Made by a program: the position numbers and the translations under genes
Source of the DNA: Gammaproteobacteria bacterium
GTDB taxonomy: Bacteria; Pseudomonadota; Gammaproteobacteria; GCA-001735895
NCBI GenBank assembly: GCA_029288195.1
Contig: JARFPR010000209.1
Location: 1 to 12,433 of the forward strand
Length of the DNA stretch: 12,433 bases
Reading direction: 5' to 3'
Notes under the pieces: generated by a model
What the model saw: only the letters and a program-made list of their open reading frames with translations
Told to the model about the DNA's origin: nothing
Databases searched by the model: none
In this document: positions 6,910 through 12,433 of the stretch, one piece after another
Position numbering within the stretch: position 1 is the first letter of the stretch
Layout of the letters: the number at the start of each line of letters is the position of its first letter

Positions 6910-7224
6910 ATGGCGAAAAGACGTACAAGGCTCAAAGCGGAAATAATGGACAACGGTATCCGCGCGACCTGTTTAATCAAGCATCCGATGGAAACGGGCA
7001 ATCGGCTTGATTCTGACGGCAACAAGATCCCGATTCACTACATCAAGTACGTGAAGTTTTCGATCAACGGCGAGCATGTCGGCACGCTCAACCTCGGCCC
7101 CGGGGTATCGGCAGATCCTTATCTATCGTTCGATATCGCCGACGTCAAGGTGGGTGATACGCTCGCTTTGCAGTGGGAAGACAACAAGGGCGAATCGGAC
7201 ACCGCGGAACGCGTCGTCAAGTAG
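6910..7224 (+). CDS. soxZ: Sulfur carrier complex subunit SoxZ
   Basis: This 104-residue partner of SoxY forms the SoxYZ heterodimer in the periplasm. It has no signal peptide of its own, consistent with hitchhiking export with SoxY. Family features are the start KRRTRLKAE, the motif LIKHPMETG, the HYIKYVKFSINGE strand pair, and the LGPGVSADPYLSFDI segment, ending in a short charged tail. TGAGGAA lies about nine bases upstream of ATG. Length is normal for SoxZ, and no damage is visible. It is separated from soxY by only 29 bases. Confidence 0.95.
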   Translation: MAKRRTRLKAEIMDNGIRATCLIKHPMETGNRLDSDGNKIPIHYIKYVKFSINGEHVGTLNLGPGVSADPYLSFDIADVKVGDTLALQWEDNKGESDTAERVVK

Positions 7225-7258
7225 GCGTTTTAGCGTTTACTGAGGGGACCATAGAGTT

Positions 7259-7978
7259 ATGCGTGAATCGGGACTTTTGGTTATTTTGCTGGCGTTTATT
7301 ATCCACCCCGGAAGCGGGTTTGCTCAGCAAGTCACGGATTTGCCGGACAGCGTGGCGGCGGAACTCGAACCCAATTACAAGGACGGCCCGCGCCTGATCC
7401 AGGATTTGTCCGAAACGGCACAAAAAATCCGCCGCCAGCAATTGATGCGGCAATCGAATCGCGTCATGCCGCCGGTGCCGCCGGCGCAGAAAAAGGCGCT
7501 TTACGACATGATGACCCCCATGAGCAACATGTCGATGCGCGATCTGTTCAATTTCATGACGGCCAAGATCAAGGCCGATCCGGAGTTGACGTTCGACGAC
7601 GTTGTCGAGGCGATGGAACTCAAGGCCAACGAGGTCAATTTCAAAAAAGTCGGGCACAACGAATTCTGGAAAGACGTCAGCGCCGTTTCCGGCTTGCCGA
7701 CGCTACGGATCGAGATCCTCCAGTTCTGCGATGCCGTTGTCGGCCGCCGCATGCTCGACTTCAGCCCGGAATTTTCCATTTTCATTCCCTGCCGGATTAC
7801 CGTCATGGAAGATGCCACCGGCGAAATCTGGTTGATGACGCTGGACTGGGACGTCAGCTGGCTGGCGCGTGCCTGGCAGCCTGGATCCCGGCTGGATCCG
7901 GGGCTGGTCAAGGATGCAATCCGTATCCGCGATGCGATGACCCAAATCATGCAGGCCGGCGCCTCCGGAGACTGGTAA
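7259..7978 (+). CDS. Exported DUF302-domain protein
   Basis: The 239-residue product has an N-terminal signal (about 1-23, ending GFAQQ), a charged helical region (about 25-80), a methionine-rich hinge (DMMTPMSNMSM, 83-93) and a C-terminal DUF302 domain (about 108-200). Two conserved-looking cysteines lie in the domain: C157 in LQFCDAV and C178 in FIPCRITV, followed by EDATGEIWLMTLDW. DUF302 proteins are small alpha/beta domains of uncertain biochemical role, often encoded near sulfur-oxidation genes. The paired cysteines and position immediately after soxZ suggest a sulfur- or metal-handling periplasmic protein, but that is inference. GAGGGGACC precedes ATG by about nine bases. The spacing to soxZ (34 bases) supports cotranscription. 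Confidence 0.85.
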   Translation: MRESGLLVILLAFIIHPGSGFAQQVTDLPDSVAAELEPNYKDGPRLIQDLSETAQKIRRQQLMRQSNRVMPPVPPAQKKALYDMMTPMSNMSMRDLFNFMTAKIKADPELTFDDVVEAMELKANEVNFKKVGHNEFWKDVSAVSGLPTLRIEILQFCDAVVGRRMLDFSPEFSIFIPCRITVMEDATGEIWLMTLDWDVSWLARAWQPGSRLDPGLVKDAIRIRDAMTQIMQAGASGDW

Positions 7979-8056
7979 AGCGGGCATGATCGCGGTTTGA
8001 GTTACCGCCTCGACGTAATGCCATTATGATTTTTAATTTATTTGAAAGGTGACAGC

Positions 8057-8830
8057 TTGCAGACACCGGCTTTTCATCGCTCGCTAGCCTATTGCATGGG
8101 TGTCCTGTTACTCGCCACATTGGCTTTTGCGGCCCGTGCCGAAATCCATTCAACCCTTGAAATCAACGACGAAATCGAAATCGATATTGTCACATTCGGC
8201 GAACCGGCGAAGACCGGCATTATCTGGTTTGCCTGCAGACAGGGGGAGGATGCGATCGAGTTCGAAACCGCAAGAAGACTGGTAAGCAGGGGGTATCAGA
8301 TTTATTTCCCCGATATGTTGAGTGCACATTTCCTGTCGTCCCTGCCGTCGAATATCGCGCGGATTCCGGCTGCCGAGGTTGTCACCGTGATCAGGCATAT
8401 CATCGATACCTCGACTGCCGAGCGATTGTTTCTGCTGGCCGGCGCGCGCGCCGCGGTGCCAGTAATTCGCGGCCTGGCCGATAAAAATTTGCAGCAAATG
8501 GACTCGAAACTGAAAGGCGCATTATTGATCACTCCCCGAATTTACAAAACCGCGCCCGATCCCGGCTCCGAACCGGTTTATATCGATGAAACCGGATTGT
8601 CGGTCCACCCGATTCTGGTACTGGAAGGCGAACGTACCCCTAACCGTTGGGGATTACCGCACTTGGCGGCAACGCTTAAGAAATCAGGCAGCCGGGTGCA
8701 AACCGATTTAATTAACGGAGTGCGCGGCTACTTTTATCTGCGCGACAACCAAACCCCGACCGAGATGGAAATGACCCGCCAACTCGATACATTGATTCAT
8801 GATAATTTGCAGAAACTCGGAGCAATTTGA
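8057..8830 (+). CDS. Exported alpha/beta-hydrolase-like protein lacking the nucleophile motif
   Basis: The 257-residue product has a signal peptide (hydrophobic core about 14-26, ending ARAEI), then a sequence that reads like a degenerate alpha/beta hydrolase: TGIIWFACRQG (first core strand and oxyanion region), RLVSRGYQIYFPDML (second strand, helix), LFLLAGARAAVPVIRGLA (nucleophile-elbow position, about 124-140), and HPILVLEGERTPNRWG (late strand). The GxSxG elbow is replaced by AGARA, so no catalytic serine is visible and it may be non-enzymatic. TTG at 8057 is preferred because AAAGGTGA ends four bases upstream; the TTG at 8042 lacks a ribosome site and the ATG at 8096 would cut into the signal. 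The stop lies two bases before the ATG of the next gene, implying coupling. The precise family is not recognised. Confidence 0.75.
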   Translation: MQTPAFHRSLAYCMGVLLLATLAFAARAEIHSTLEINDEIEIDIVTFGEPAKTGIIWFACRQGEDAIEFETARRLVSRGYQIYFPDMLSAHFLSSLPSNIARIPAAEVVTVIRHIIDTSTAERLFLLAGARAAVPVIRGLADKNLQQMDSKLKGALLITPRIYKTAPDPGSEPVYIDETGLSVHPILVLEGERTPNRWGLPHLAATLKKSGSRVQTDLINGVRGYFYLRDNQTPTEMEMTRQLDTLIHDNLQKLGAI

Positions 8831-8832
8831 GA

Positions 8833-9348
8833 ATGGGTATCTACCGCCACCTGATATTTTGCCTGGCGCTGATTTTAATCGGTCAGCAGGCGCAGGCTGT
8901 TGCGGGTCAGTTAAAAGAATATTGGGGTAACATGACGTCACCCCGGATTGAATTACCTGATTTACAGGGCCGGCAACATTCACTGACCGACTATCGCGGC
9001 AACGTCGTGCTGGTACAGTTCTGGGCTACTTATTGCACGCCCTGTCGTACCGAAATGCCGACCATGAATCGGTTGATTAAAAAGATGCAAGGCAAGCCGT
9101 TCAAAATCGTCACCGTCAACATGGCCGAATCATCTGAACAGGTGCGTCAGTTTTTACAGGAAGTGCCGGTCGACTTTCCGGTGCTTATGGATAGCGATGG
9201 CAGCACCCTGAACCGATGGAAGGTTTTTGCCGCACCGGCAAATTTTATTCTCGACAAACGGGGTAAAATCATCTTCACGCTGTACGGAGCAATCGAATGG
9301 GATTCGGACGAAATGGTTGGTCGGTTAAACGCGCTGAGCGAAGAATAA
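8833..9348 (+). CDS. TlpA-like periplasmic thioredoxin (SoxW-like role)
   Basis: This 171-residue exported thioredoxin-fold protein has a signal peptide (about 1-24, ending QAVAG). The fold follows: IELPDLQGRQHSLTDYRG, then VVLVQFWATYCTPCRTEMP with redox pair C68/C71, a TlpA-type insertion, and FAAPANFILDKRG carrying the cis-proline and the strand after it. Family members reduce periplasmic disulfides, including cytochrome c apoproteins and, as SoxW or SoxS, the SoxY cysteine. Its place at the end of a cluster with soxYZ and next to many cytochromes fits either role. ATG 8833 is two bases after the hydrolase-like stop, with GGAG ten bases upstream; a TTG at 8827 is less likely. It converges with the di-heme cytochrome gene after only 15 bases. 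Confidence 0.9.
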   Translation: MGIYRHLIFCLALILIGQQAQAVAGQLKEYWGNMTSPRIELPDLQGRQHSLTDYRGNVVLVQFWATYCTPCRTEMPTMNRLIKKMQGKPFKIVTVNMAESSEQVRQFLQEVPVDFPVLMDSDGSTLNRWKVFAAPANFILDKRGKIIFTLYGAIEWDSDEMVGRLNALSEE

Positions 9349-9363
9349 ATTCATCCGGCAGGC

Positions 9364-9981
9364 TCAACTAACCGAGGCATAGAAATTCAGCAGTGCCTCG
9401 ATGTCCTCCTGATTCAGCTTCCTCAACCGGGTTGACATACGCCGTGACACGAGGCGTTTGCCGCTCAGAATATTTTTGATCTGCAGCCTCAGGTATGGCA
9501 TCCATTGCCCGGCGAGGATGGGCGCGTCATCTCCAGGTTTGGTACCGTTTTGCAGGTGACATTGCTCGCATTGGCGCTCGTGTAAAATAGCGCCGCGACT
9601 GGCAAGAACCGGATCAAACTTCTGACGTATTGGAATATACGGCCGCTCCGAAAAATATCTCGCCAGCGCTTCGACCTCCGCGTCGCTCAACTGCCGCGCA
9701 ATGTTGATCATAACGGTTTCGGGCTCGCCGGGGCGCTGAAATTCAATTGCGATACGTCTGTTTTCACGATACTCGTCCATGGTGTAGCGAAATCCCTCGT
9801 AGGATAAACCGGAGATACTCGGGAAAATAGGTAAGCCGCTGTTGCCATCCTTCCCATGGCAGATCTCGCAGCGGTTGACCAGGTCGTCAAGGTCTTCGGC
9901 CGACCCTGGAGTACTAAATAGTGCAAGGCAGGCGGATAATAGATAAACGAGAACACGGTGCATGATCCGGACCACAACCAT
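9364..9981 (-). CDS. Di-heme cytochrome c (c4-like)
   Basis: The 205-residue periplasmic electron carrier has two class I cytochrome domains. After a signal peptide (hydrophobic core about 10-22, ending GSAED), heme sites are CEICH at 38-42 and CEQCH at 138-142. Both lie in c4-type contexts: CHGKDGNSG with FPSISGLS, and CHLQNGTKPGDDAPILAGQ. Probable axial methionines are M91 (ETVMINIARQLSD) and M182 (SRRMSTRLRKL). The tandem layout and length match cytochrome c4. ATG at 9979-9981 or ATG at 9961-9963 could be the start; the second gives a cleaner signal peptide, and neither has a strong ribosome site. An FNR-type box lies about 58 bases upstream. It may serve as electron acceptor for the sulfide or Sox chain towards a terminal oxidase; this is inference from context. 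Confidence 0.88.
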   Translation of the reverse strand: MVVVRIMHRVLVYLLSACLALFSTPGSAEDLDDLVNRCEICHGKDGNSGLPIFPSISGLSYEGFRYTMDEYRENRRIAIEFQRPGEPETVMINIARQLSDAEVEALARYFSERPYIPIRQKFDPVLASRGAILHERQCEQCHLQNGTKPGDDAPILAGQWMPYLRLQIKNILSGKRLVSRRMSTRLRKLNQEDIEALLNFYASVS

Positions 9982-10038
9982 CTCTTATTACACTTGTCAT
10001 GTTTAAGTCCGATATTAATGAAAACTTGCCGGTACGGA

Positions 10039-10052
10039 TTGATATATCTCAA
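10039..10052 (-). promoter_or_regulatory. FNR-type box upstream of the di-heme cytochrome gene
   Basis: TTGAT-ATAT-CTCAA differs by one base from TTGAT-N4-ATCAA. Reading towards the minus-strand cytochrome gene, a weak -10 (TAATAT, 10017 to 10012) would place the transcription start near 10005 and the box near -40.5. It lies in the 180-base gap between two minus-strand cytochrome genes, which suggests the downstream one has its own promoter. Confidence 0.5.
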
Positions 10053-10161
10053 TTCGAGTCTTTTTACTTTGGATCTGGTTCCGAAAACCAGGAATGAAGC
10101 ATGCGCCTGTCAGGCTATCGCGAATATTTCTGCCCGTAGGCCGAGGCGAACGGGTGCTACT

Positions 10162-10698
10162 TTATTGTGTGGGCATCGGCAGCGGCATCGGGGCGCCGGG
10201 CATCATGCCCCATGGCCAGCTGTGCATGCCCGGTAGTGGGTCACCCGGATTGAGGCCGTACTTCTCTTCGACCGCGCGCTGCCAATATTCGGCGGTTTTC
10301 GGATCTGTCATCGACGCCATCATGTCGTTGTAGGCTTCCGGGTTAGCCATCGTCATCGGATTCATCATCGCCGACATGTAGGGGCCGAAGACTTGCTGAT
10401 AGCGACCCACGTCCTCGTTGTCATGACAGGCTGCGCAGCTGCTGATCGGATTGGCCCAGATGCGCGGATCCATCGACATCGTCATCATCATGGCCCAGGA
10501 GTTAGGGTCCATCGTTTTGGCTATGGCTTTGGCGGCCCGGTTTACGTCGTCGGTACCGGATGTTGCCTGCTGGTCCTGCGCCTGCAGCGGATTGCTGGCG
10601 AACACCGCTACAAACAGCGCCAAAAGTAAACCACCGGGTAAAATCATTCTCTGCGCTGCACGAAACCATTGGTTAAACCTGATCATGGTGAAGCCCAT
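10162..10698 (-). CDS. Methionine-rich mono-heme cytochrome c with [FM]DPxxW motifs
   Basis: The 178-residue exported protein has one heme site, CAACH at 88-92. An N-terminal signal (about 18-40, ending LQAQD) precedes a methionine-rich segment: MDPNSWAMMM (63-72) and MDPRIWANP (76-84), 13 residues apart. After the heme come GPYMSAMMNPMTMANPEAY and SMTDPKTAEYW, and the tail is MPGAPMPLPMP. The DP/NP-x-x-W/Y motifs and MPGAP resemble those of the repeat protein at 11115-11840 in the same gene set. ATG 10698 overlaps the upstream stop as TGATG, so translation is coupled; a GTG one codon earlier is less likely. It is not an obvious member of a named cytochrome family. Many methionines could supply the axial ligand or bind copper, and the partner is unknown. 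Confidence 0.82.
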   Translation of the reverse strand: MGFTMIRFNQWFRAAQRMILPGGLLLALFVAVFASNPLQAQDQQATSGTDDVNRAAKAIAKTMDPNSWAMMMTMSMDPRIWANPISSCAACHDNEDVGRYQQVFGPYMSAMMNPMTMANPEAYNDMMASMTDPKTAEYWQRAVEEKYGLNPGDPLPGMHSWPWGMMPGAPMPLPMPTQ

Positions 10699-11054
10699 CA
10701 CTGTGAATTGTGGATGATATAGTCGACTGCGGCTCTCACCTGATCGTCGGTGAGGTTCCAGTTGCCGCCGCGCGCCGGCATGCGTTTGCCGGAACCGCCG
10801 GTCCAGCCGTTAATCGCGTGCCGATACAAAATCGTCCTGCCGCTATCGATACGATCCTTCCAGGCATTCTTATCACCGATTCGCGGTGCGCCACCAACGC
10901 CCGGCCAGTGGCAAACCGTACAGGTGCGATTGAATACGGTCCAGCCTTCTTTCAATCGTTCGGTCGAGGGTTGCTCGTCGGCAAATGCCGACCCTGTTAA
11001 CAGCGCCAGGCCGGCGCTGAGCCCAAGTAAACACGTGCGTAAATGATGGTTCAT
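10698..11054 (-). CDS. Cytochrome c5-like mono-heme protein
   Basis: This 118-residue periplasmic cytochrome has a signal peptide (about 1-25, ending SAFAD), the heme motif CTVCH at 45-49 in FNRTCTVCHWPGVGGAPRIGD, and the probable axial methionine M92 in KRMPARGGN. It ends with LTDDQVRAAVDYII. The VGGAPRxGD and MPxRGGN pattern is typical of the cytochrome c5/class I short cytochromes found beside oxidases and dehydrogenases. ATG at 11054 is preceded by GAGAAGA. Its stop overlaps the next gene's start by one base, showing a tight operon with the methionine-rich cytochrome. The repeat-protein gene ends 60 bases upstream with no terminator seen, so all three are likely cotranscribed. Confidence 0.9.
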   Translation of the reverse strand: MNHHLRTCLLGLSAGLALLTGSAFADEQPSTERLKEGWTVFNRTCTVCHWPGVGGAPRIGDKNAWKDRIDSGRTILYRHAINGWTGGSGKRMPARGGNWNLTDDQVRAAVDYIIHNSQ

Positions 11055-11114
11055 GCGTCTTCTCGCTGCCTTATCCCCAATGTTGCAATGGCTCGCCTCG
11101 ATATGCCGATTTGA

Positions 11115-11840
11115 TTACTGGCCGGATTCCGGTTGGGCCTGCGATCGCGGCATGTAGGTCGACGGATCGAAGGGGTTAAAAAATGACTGCCCCTGGGTTG
11201 CCTGACCGGGTGTCTGTCCCGGTTGCATCATCTGGGTCCAGGCGTTGGGGTCAAACCAATTGAGCGCCGGCGCCTGTGCCGTTGTTGGGAACGTGTAAGC
11301 AGCCGGATTCATCCATTGCATGTAAGTTGTGGGATTCATGTACATCGCGTAATTCCCGGGATTCATCCATTGCATATAGGTCGAGGGATTCATGAAGGTC
11401 ATGTACTCCATCGGATTCATCATCGCCATATAGGTCGAGGGATTCATAAAGGTCATGTAAGACGCCGGGTTCATCCAGCTCATCCAGTTGTTGGGATTGG
11501 CGAATTGCATGTAGAACTGCGGCGACATGAATTGCCCATAGGTCGCCGGGTTCATAAAGGCGCCATAGGTGCTGGGGCGCATGAAAGCCGACCACCCACC
11601 TGGTGTTGCCAAATTCAGCTGTAACGGAGCACCCGGCATTGCAGGCATTCCCGTCATACCCGGCATTGTCGTCGCACCCGGCATCGCCATCCAGGTCGAC
11701 GGATCGAACCAGTTGGGGACAGCGGGCTGGGCCTGGGCCGAGGTCGTACCCACAGATGAGGTAATGTACAAAGATGTTATCGGCGGTGCCGCCCACATCA
11801 AGGCAATCAATGCGAGGGCTGTAAACGTTTTCCTGATCAT
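11115..11840 (-). CDS. Secreted protein with tandem MNPxxYM nonapeptide repeats
   Basis: I know no named family for this 241-residue protein. It has an N-terminal signal (hydrophobic core about 6-18, further hydrophobic stretch, cleavage probably near SAQAQ, 34-38). Next are NWFDPSTWM (43-51), a Met/Pro/Gly linker (TMPGMTGMPAMPGAP), and eleven uninterrupted 9-residue repeats at 86-184 with consensus [FWY]MNPxxYMx. It ends with a second NWFDPNAW (194-201) and FDPSTYMPR. The repeats hold 20 methionines in 99 residues, almost no charge, and the protein has no Cys or His, so it binds no heme itself. ATG 11840 is chosen because GGAGG lies six bases upstream; an earlier in-frame start at 11885 lacks one. 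It heads a gene set with two cytochromes. A structural sulfur-globule-type role or a methionine-based metal scaffold are both possible. Confidence 0.85.
   Translation of the reverse strand: MIRKTFTALALIALMWAAPPITSLYITSSVGTTSAQAQPAVPNWFDPSTWMAMPGATTMPGMTGMPAMPGAPLQLNLATPGGWSAFMRPSTYGAFMNPATYGQFMSPQFYMQFANPNNWMSWMNPASYMTFMNPSTYMAMMNPMEYMTFMNPSTYMQWMNPGNYAMYMNPTTYMQWMNPAAYTFPTTAQAPALNWFDPNAWTQMMQPGQTPGQATQGQSFFNPFDPSTYMPRSQAQPESGQ
11289..11585 (-). repeat. In-frame tandem 27-bp repeats, 11 units
   Basis: Eleven 27-base units encode residues 86-184 of the nonapeptide-repeat protein. At the DNA level they are diverged, except for one nearly identical pair, 11373-11405 and 11427-11459. These two stretches are 54 bases (two units) apart and differ at one of 33 positions, a sign of recent unit duplication. 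Confidence 0.9.
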
Positions 11841-12170
11841 GGGAACCTCCGGCAAAGCCTCAAATGACGCTGTCTTAATCAACATCGCCGCTATCGATAG
11901 TCAATCACTTTAATCCGTCTTGGCTGCCAGGTAAATACCCCACAGGTTATATGGTTTCTTAACAACTGGGTTTCGATTGGATAGCGCGCAGACATAATCG
12001 CTGGTTTAACGGTGGTGAATCGAAAATCCAGCTATTGAATAATCGTATACCTTCAGTTTTATTGATCAAGGTCAACTGACAGGTAGTAAATTTTTTTAAA
12101 GTTAAAACTGAAGTGGTTTTGATAAAAAATTGCTCCAAAAATAATTCATTCTCAACCGGAGGAATCGTTA
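11841..12170. other. Divergent intergenic region between repeat-protein and edge cytochrome genes
   Basis: This AT-rich 330-base region must hold promoters for both directions. On the minus strand TTGACT (about 11899-11904) is a possible -35, but no convincing -10 follows at the normal distance. On the plus side the FNR-type box at 12062-12075 is the clearest element. No small ORF or RNA gene is evident. Confidence 0.5.
12062..12075 (+). promoter_or_regulatory. FNR-type box upstream of the edge cytochrome
   Basis: TTGAT-CAAG-GTCAA differs by one base from TTGAT-N4-ATCAA. TAAAGT (12097-12102) is a plausible weak -10 and would put the box near -40.5. It is 95 bases upstream of ATG 12171 and lies much closer to this gene than to the divergent repeat-protein gene (about 220 bases away). 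Confidence 0.5.
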
Positions 12171-12433
12171 ATGGAAATCAAACAGATTGCCAGCTGGCTA
12201 CTTGCATTGACATTTATAGCCTGTTCCCAACTCAGCTATGCAGATGAAATTTCGTCGATCGCACGCGGGGGACAGTTGTACGATAAATGGTACGCGGTTA
12301 TTGGCGCAGCCAAGCCGGATGGCACACACCCGGCCTGGCCCGCATCCAATACCAAAAAGAAGGGCGCCACGACCCATCGCTGCAAATCCTGTCACGGTTG
12401 GGATTTAATGGGTAAGGACGGTGCCTATGCATC
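12171..12433 (+). CDS. c-type cytochrome, N-terminal part (runs off window)
   Basis: ATG 12171 follows CGGAGG seven bases upstream, and 87 complete codons are visible before the right edge. A signal peptide (about 1-24, ending LSYAD) is followed by GGQLYDKWYAVIG, THPAWPASNTKKKGATTHRC and the heme motif CKSCH at 71-75, then GWDLMGKDGAYA. The GGxLYDKW, HPxxPA and C-H-GWDxxGKDGAY pattern recalls multi-domain c-type cytochromes seen in sulfur- and iron-oxidising proteobacteria. I cannot name the family, and further heme sites may lie beyond the edge. C18 (FIAC) might be read as a lipobox, but phenylalanine at -3 and the later AxA-like site make ordinary cleavage more likely. Confidence 0.85.
   Translation, partial: MEIKQIASWLLALTFIACSQLSYADEISSIARGGQLYDKWYAVIGAAKPDGTHPAWPASNTKKKGATTHRCKSCHGWDLMGKDGAYA

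Noticed and set aside
8042..8056. TTG at 8042 as start of the hydrolase-like gene
   Set aside because: No Shine-Dalgarno upstream; AAAGGTGA just downstream of it fits TTG 8057 instead.
9349..9363. Terminator between the convergent thioredoxin and di-heme cytochrome genes
   Set aside because: Only 15 bases separate the stops, and no stem with a T-run is present.
11289..11585. Possible CRISPR array because of regular short repeats
   Set aside because: The 27-base units are contiguous without spacers, stay in one open frame and code for a conserved peptide pattern.
11251..11796. Alternative-frame repetitive ORFs on both strands over the nonapeptide-repeat gene
   Set aside because: Their periodicity only reflects the 27-base coding repeats; they lack ribosome sites and signal peptides, whereas the chosen frame has both.

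Overview
The window looks like a chromosomal segment of a sulfur-oxidising gammaproteobacterium. This rests on gene content, not on a marker gene: a flavocytochrome c sulfide dehydrogenase pair (fccAB), soxYZ, a DUF302 protein, a TlpA-like thioredoxin and five additional c-type cytochrome genes, nearly all with export signals. Most of the right two thirds encodes periplasmic sulfur and electron-transfer chemistry.

Left part (1-4589). The 3' end of a flavin-dependent N-demethylase-like oxidoreductase runs in from the left edge and ends before a strong bidirectional terminator. A convergent, Tat-exported family-5 ABC substrate-binding protein follows, with no permease genes beside it. Next is a patch of GGTGACA-type inverted repeats around an orphan 94-residue ORF, then an MltF-like lytic transglycosylase with an unusual C-terminal membrane anchor. 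A further palindromic dispersed repeat lies beside an unlisted remnant of an aminomethyltransferase (GcvT C-domain). Both one-carbon/N-methylamine genes are incomplete here: the first is cut by the window edge, the second is a decayed fragment.

Middle (4583-9348, + strand). This is a compact run: fccA, fccB, soxY, soxZ, DUF302 protein, degenerate alpha/beta-hydrolase-like protein, TlpA-like thioredoxin. It starts from a promoter with an FNR-type box centred exactly 41.5 bases upstream of the start site predicted from a good -10 element. The inferred logic is that FccAB oxidises sulfide, SoxYZ carries the resulting sulfane sulfur on the SoxY GGCGG arm, and the thioredoxin keeps thiols reduced. 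soxXA, soxB and soxCD are absent from the window.

Right part (9364-12433). On the minus strand lie a di-heme cytochrome c and, upstream of it, a three-gene set: a secreted protein with eleven 9-residue [FWY]MNPxxYMx repeats, a cytochrome c5-like protein, and a methionine-rich mono-heme cytochrome sharing a [FM]DPxxW motif with the repeat protein. Another c-type cytochrome starts divergently and runs off the right edge. FNR-type boxes, each one base from consensus, sit upstream of the di-heme and edge cytochromes, as they do for fccA, so these units may be co-regulated. The repeat protein and its motif-sharing cytochrome are the best candidates for something undescribed. They could be a sulfur-globule-type envelope or a methionine-rich electron-transfer scaffold.
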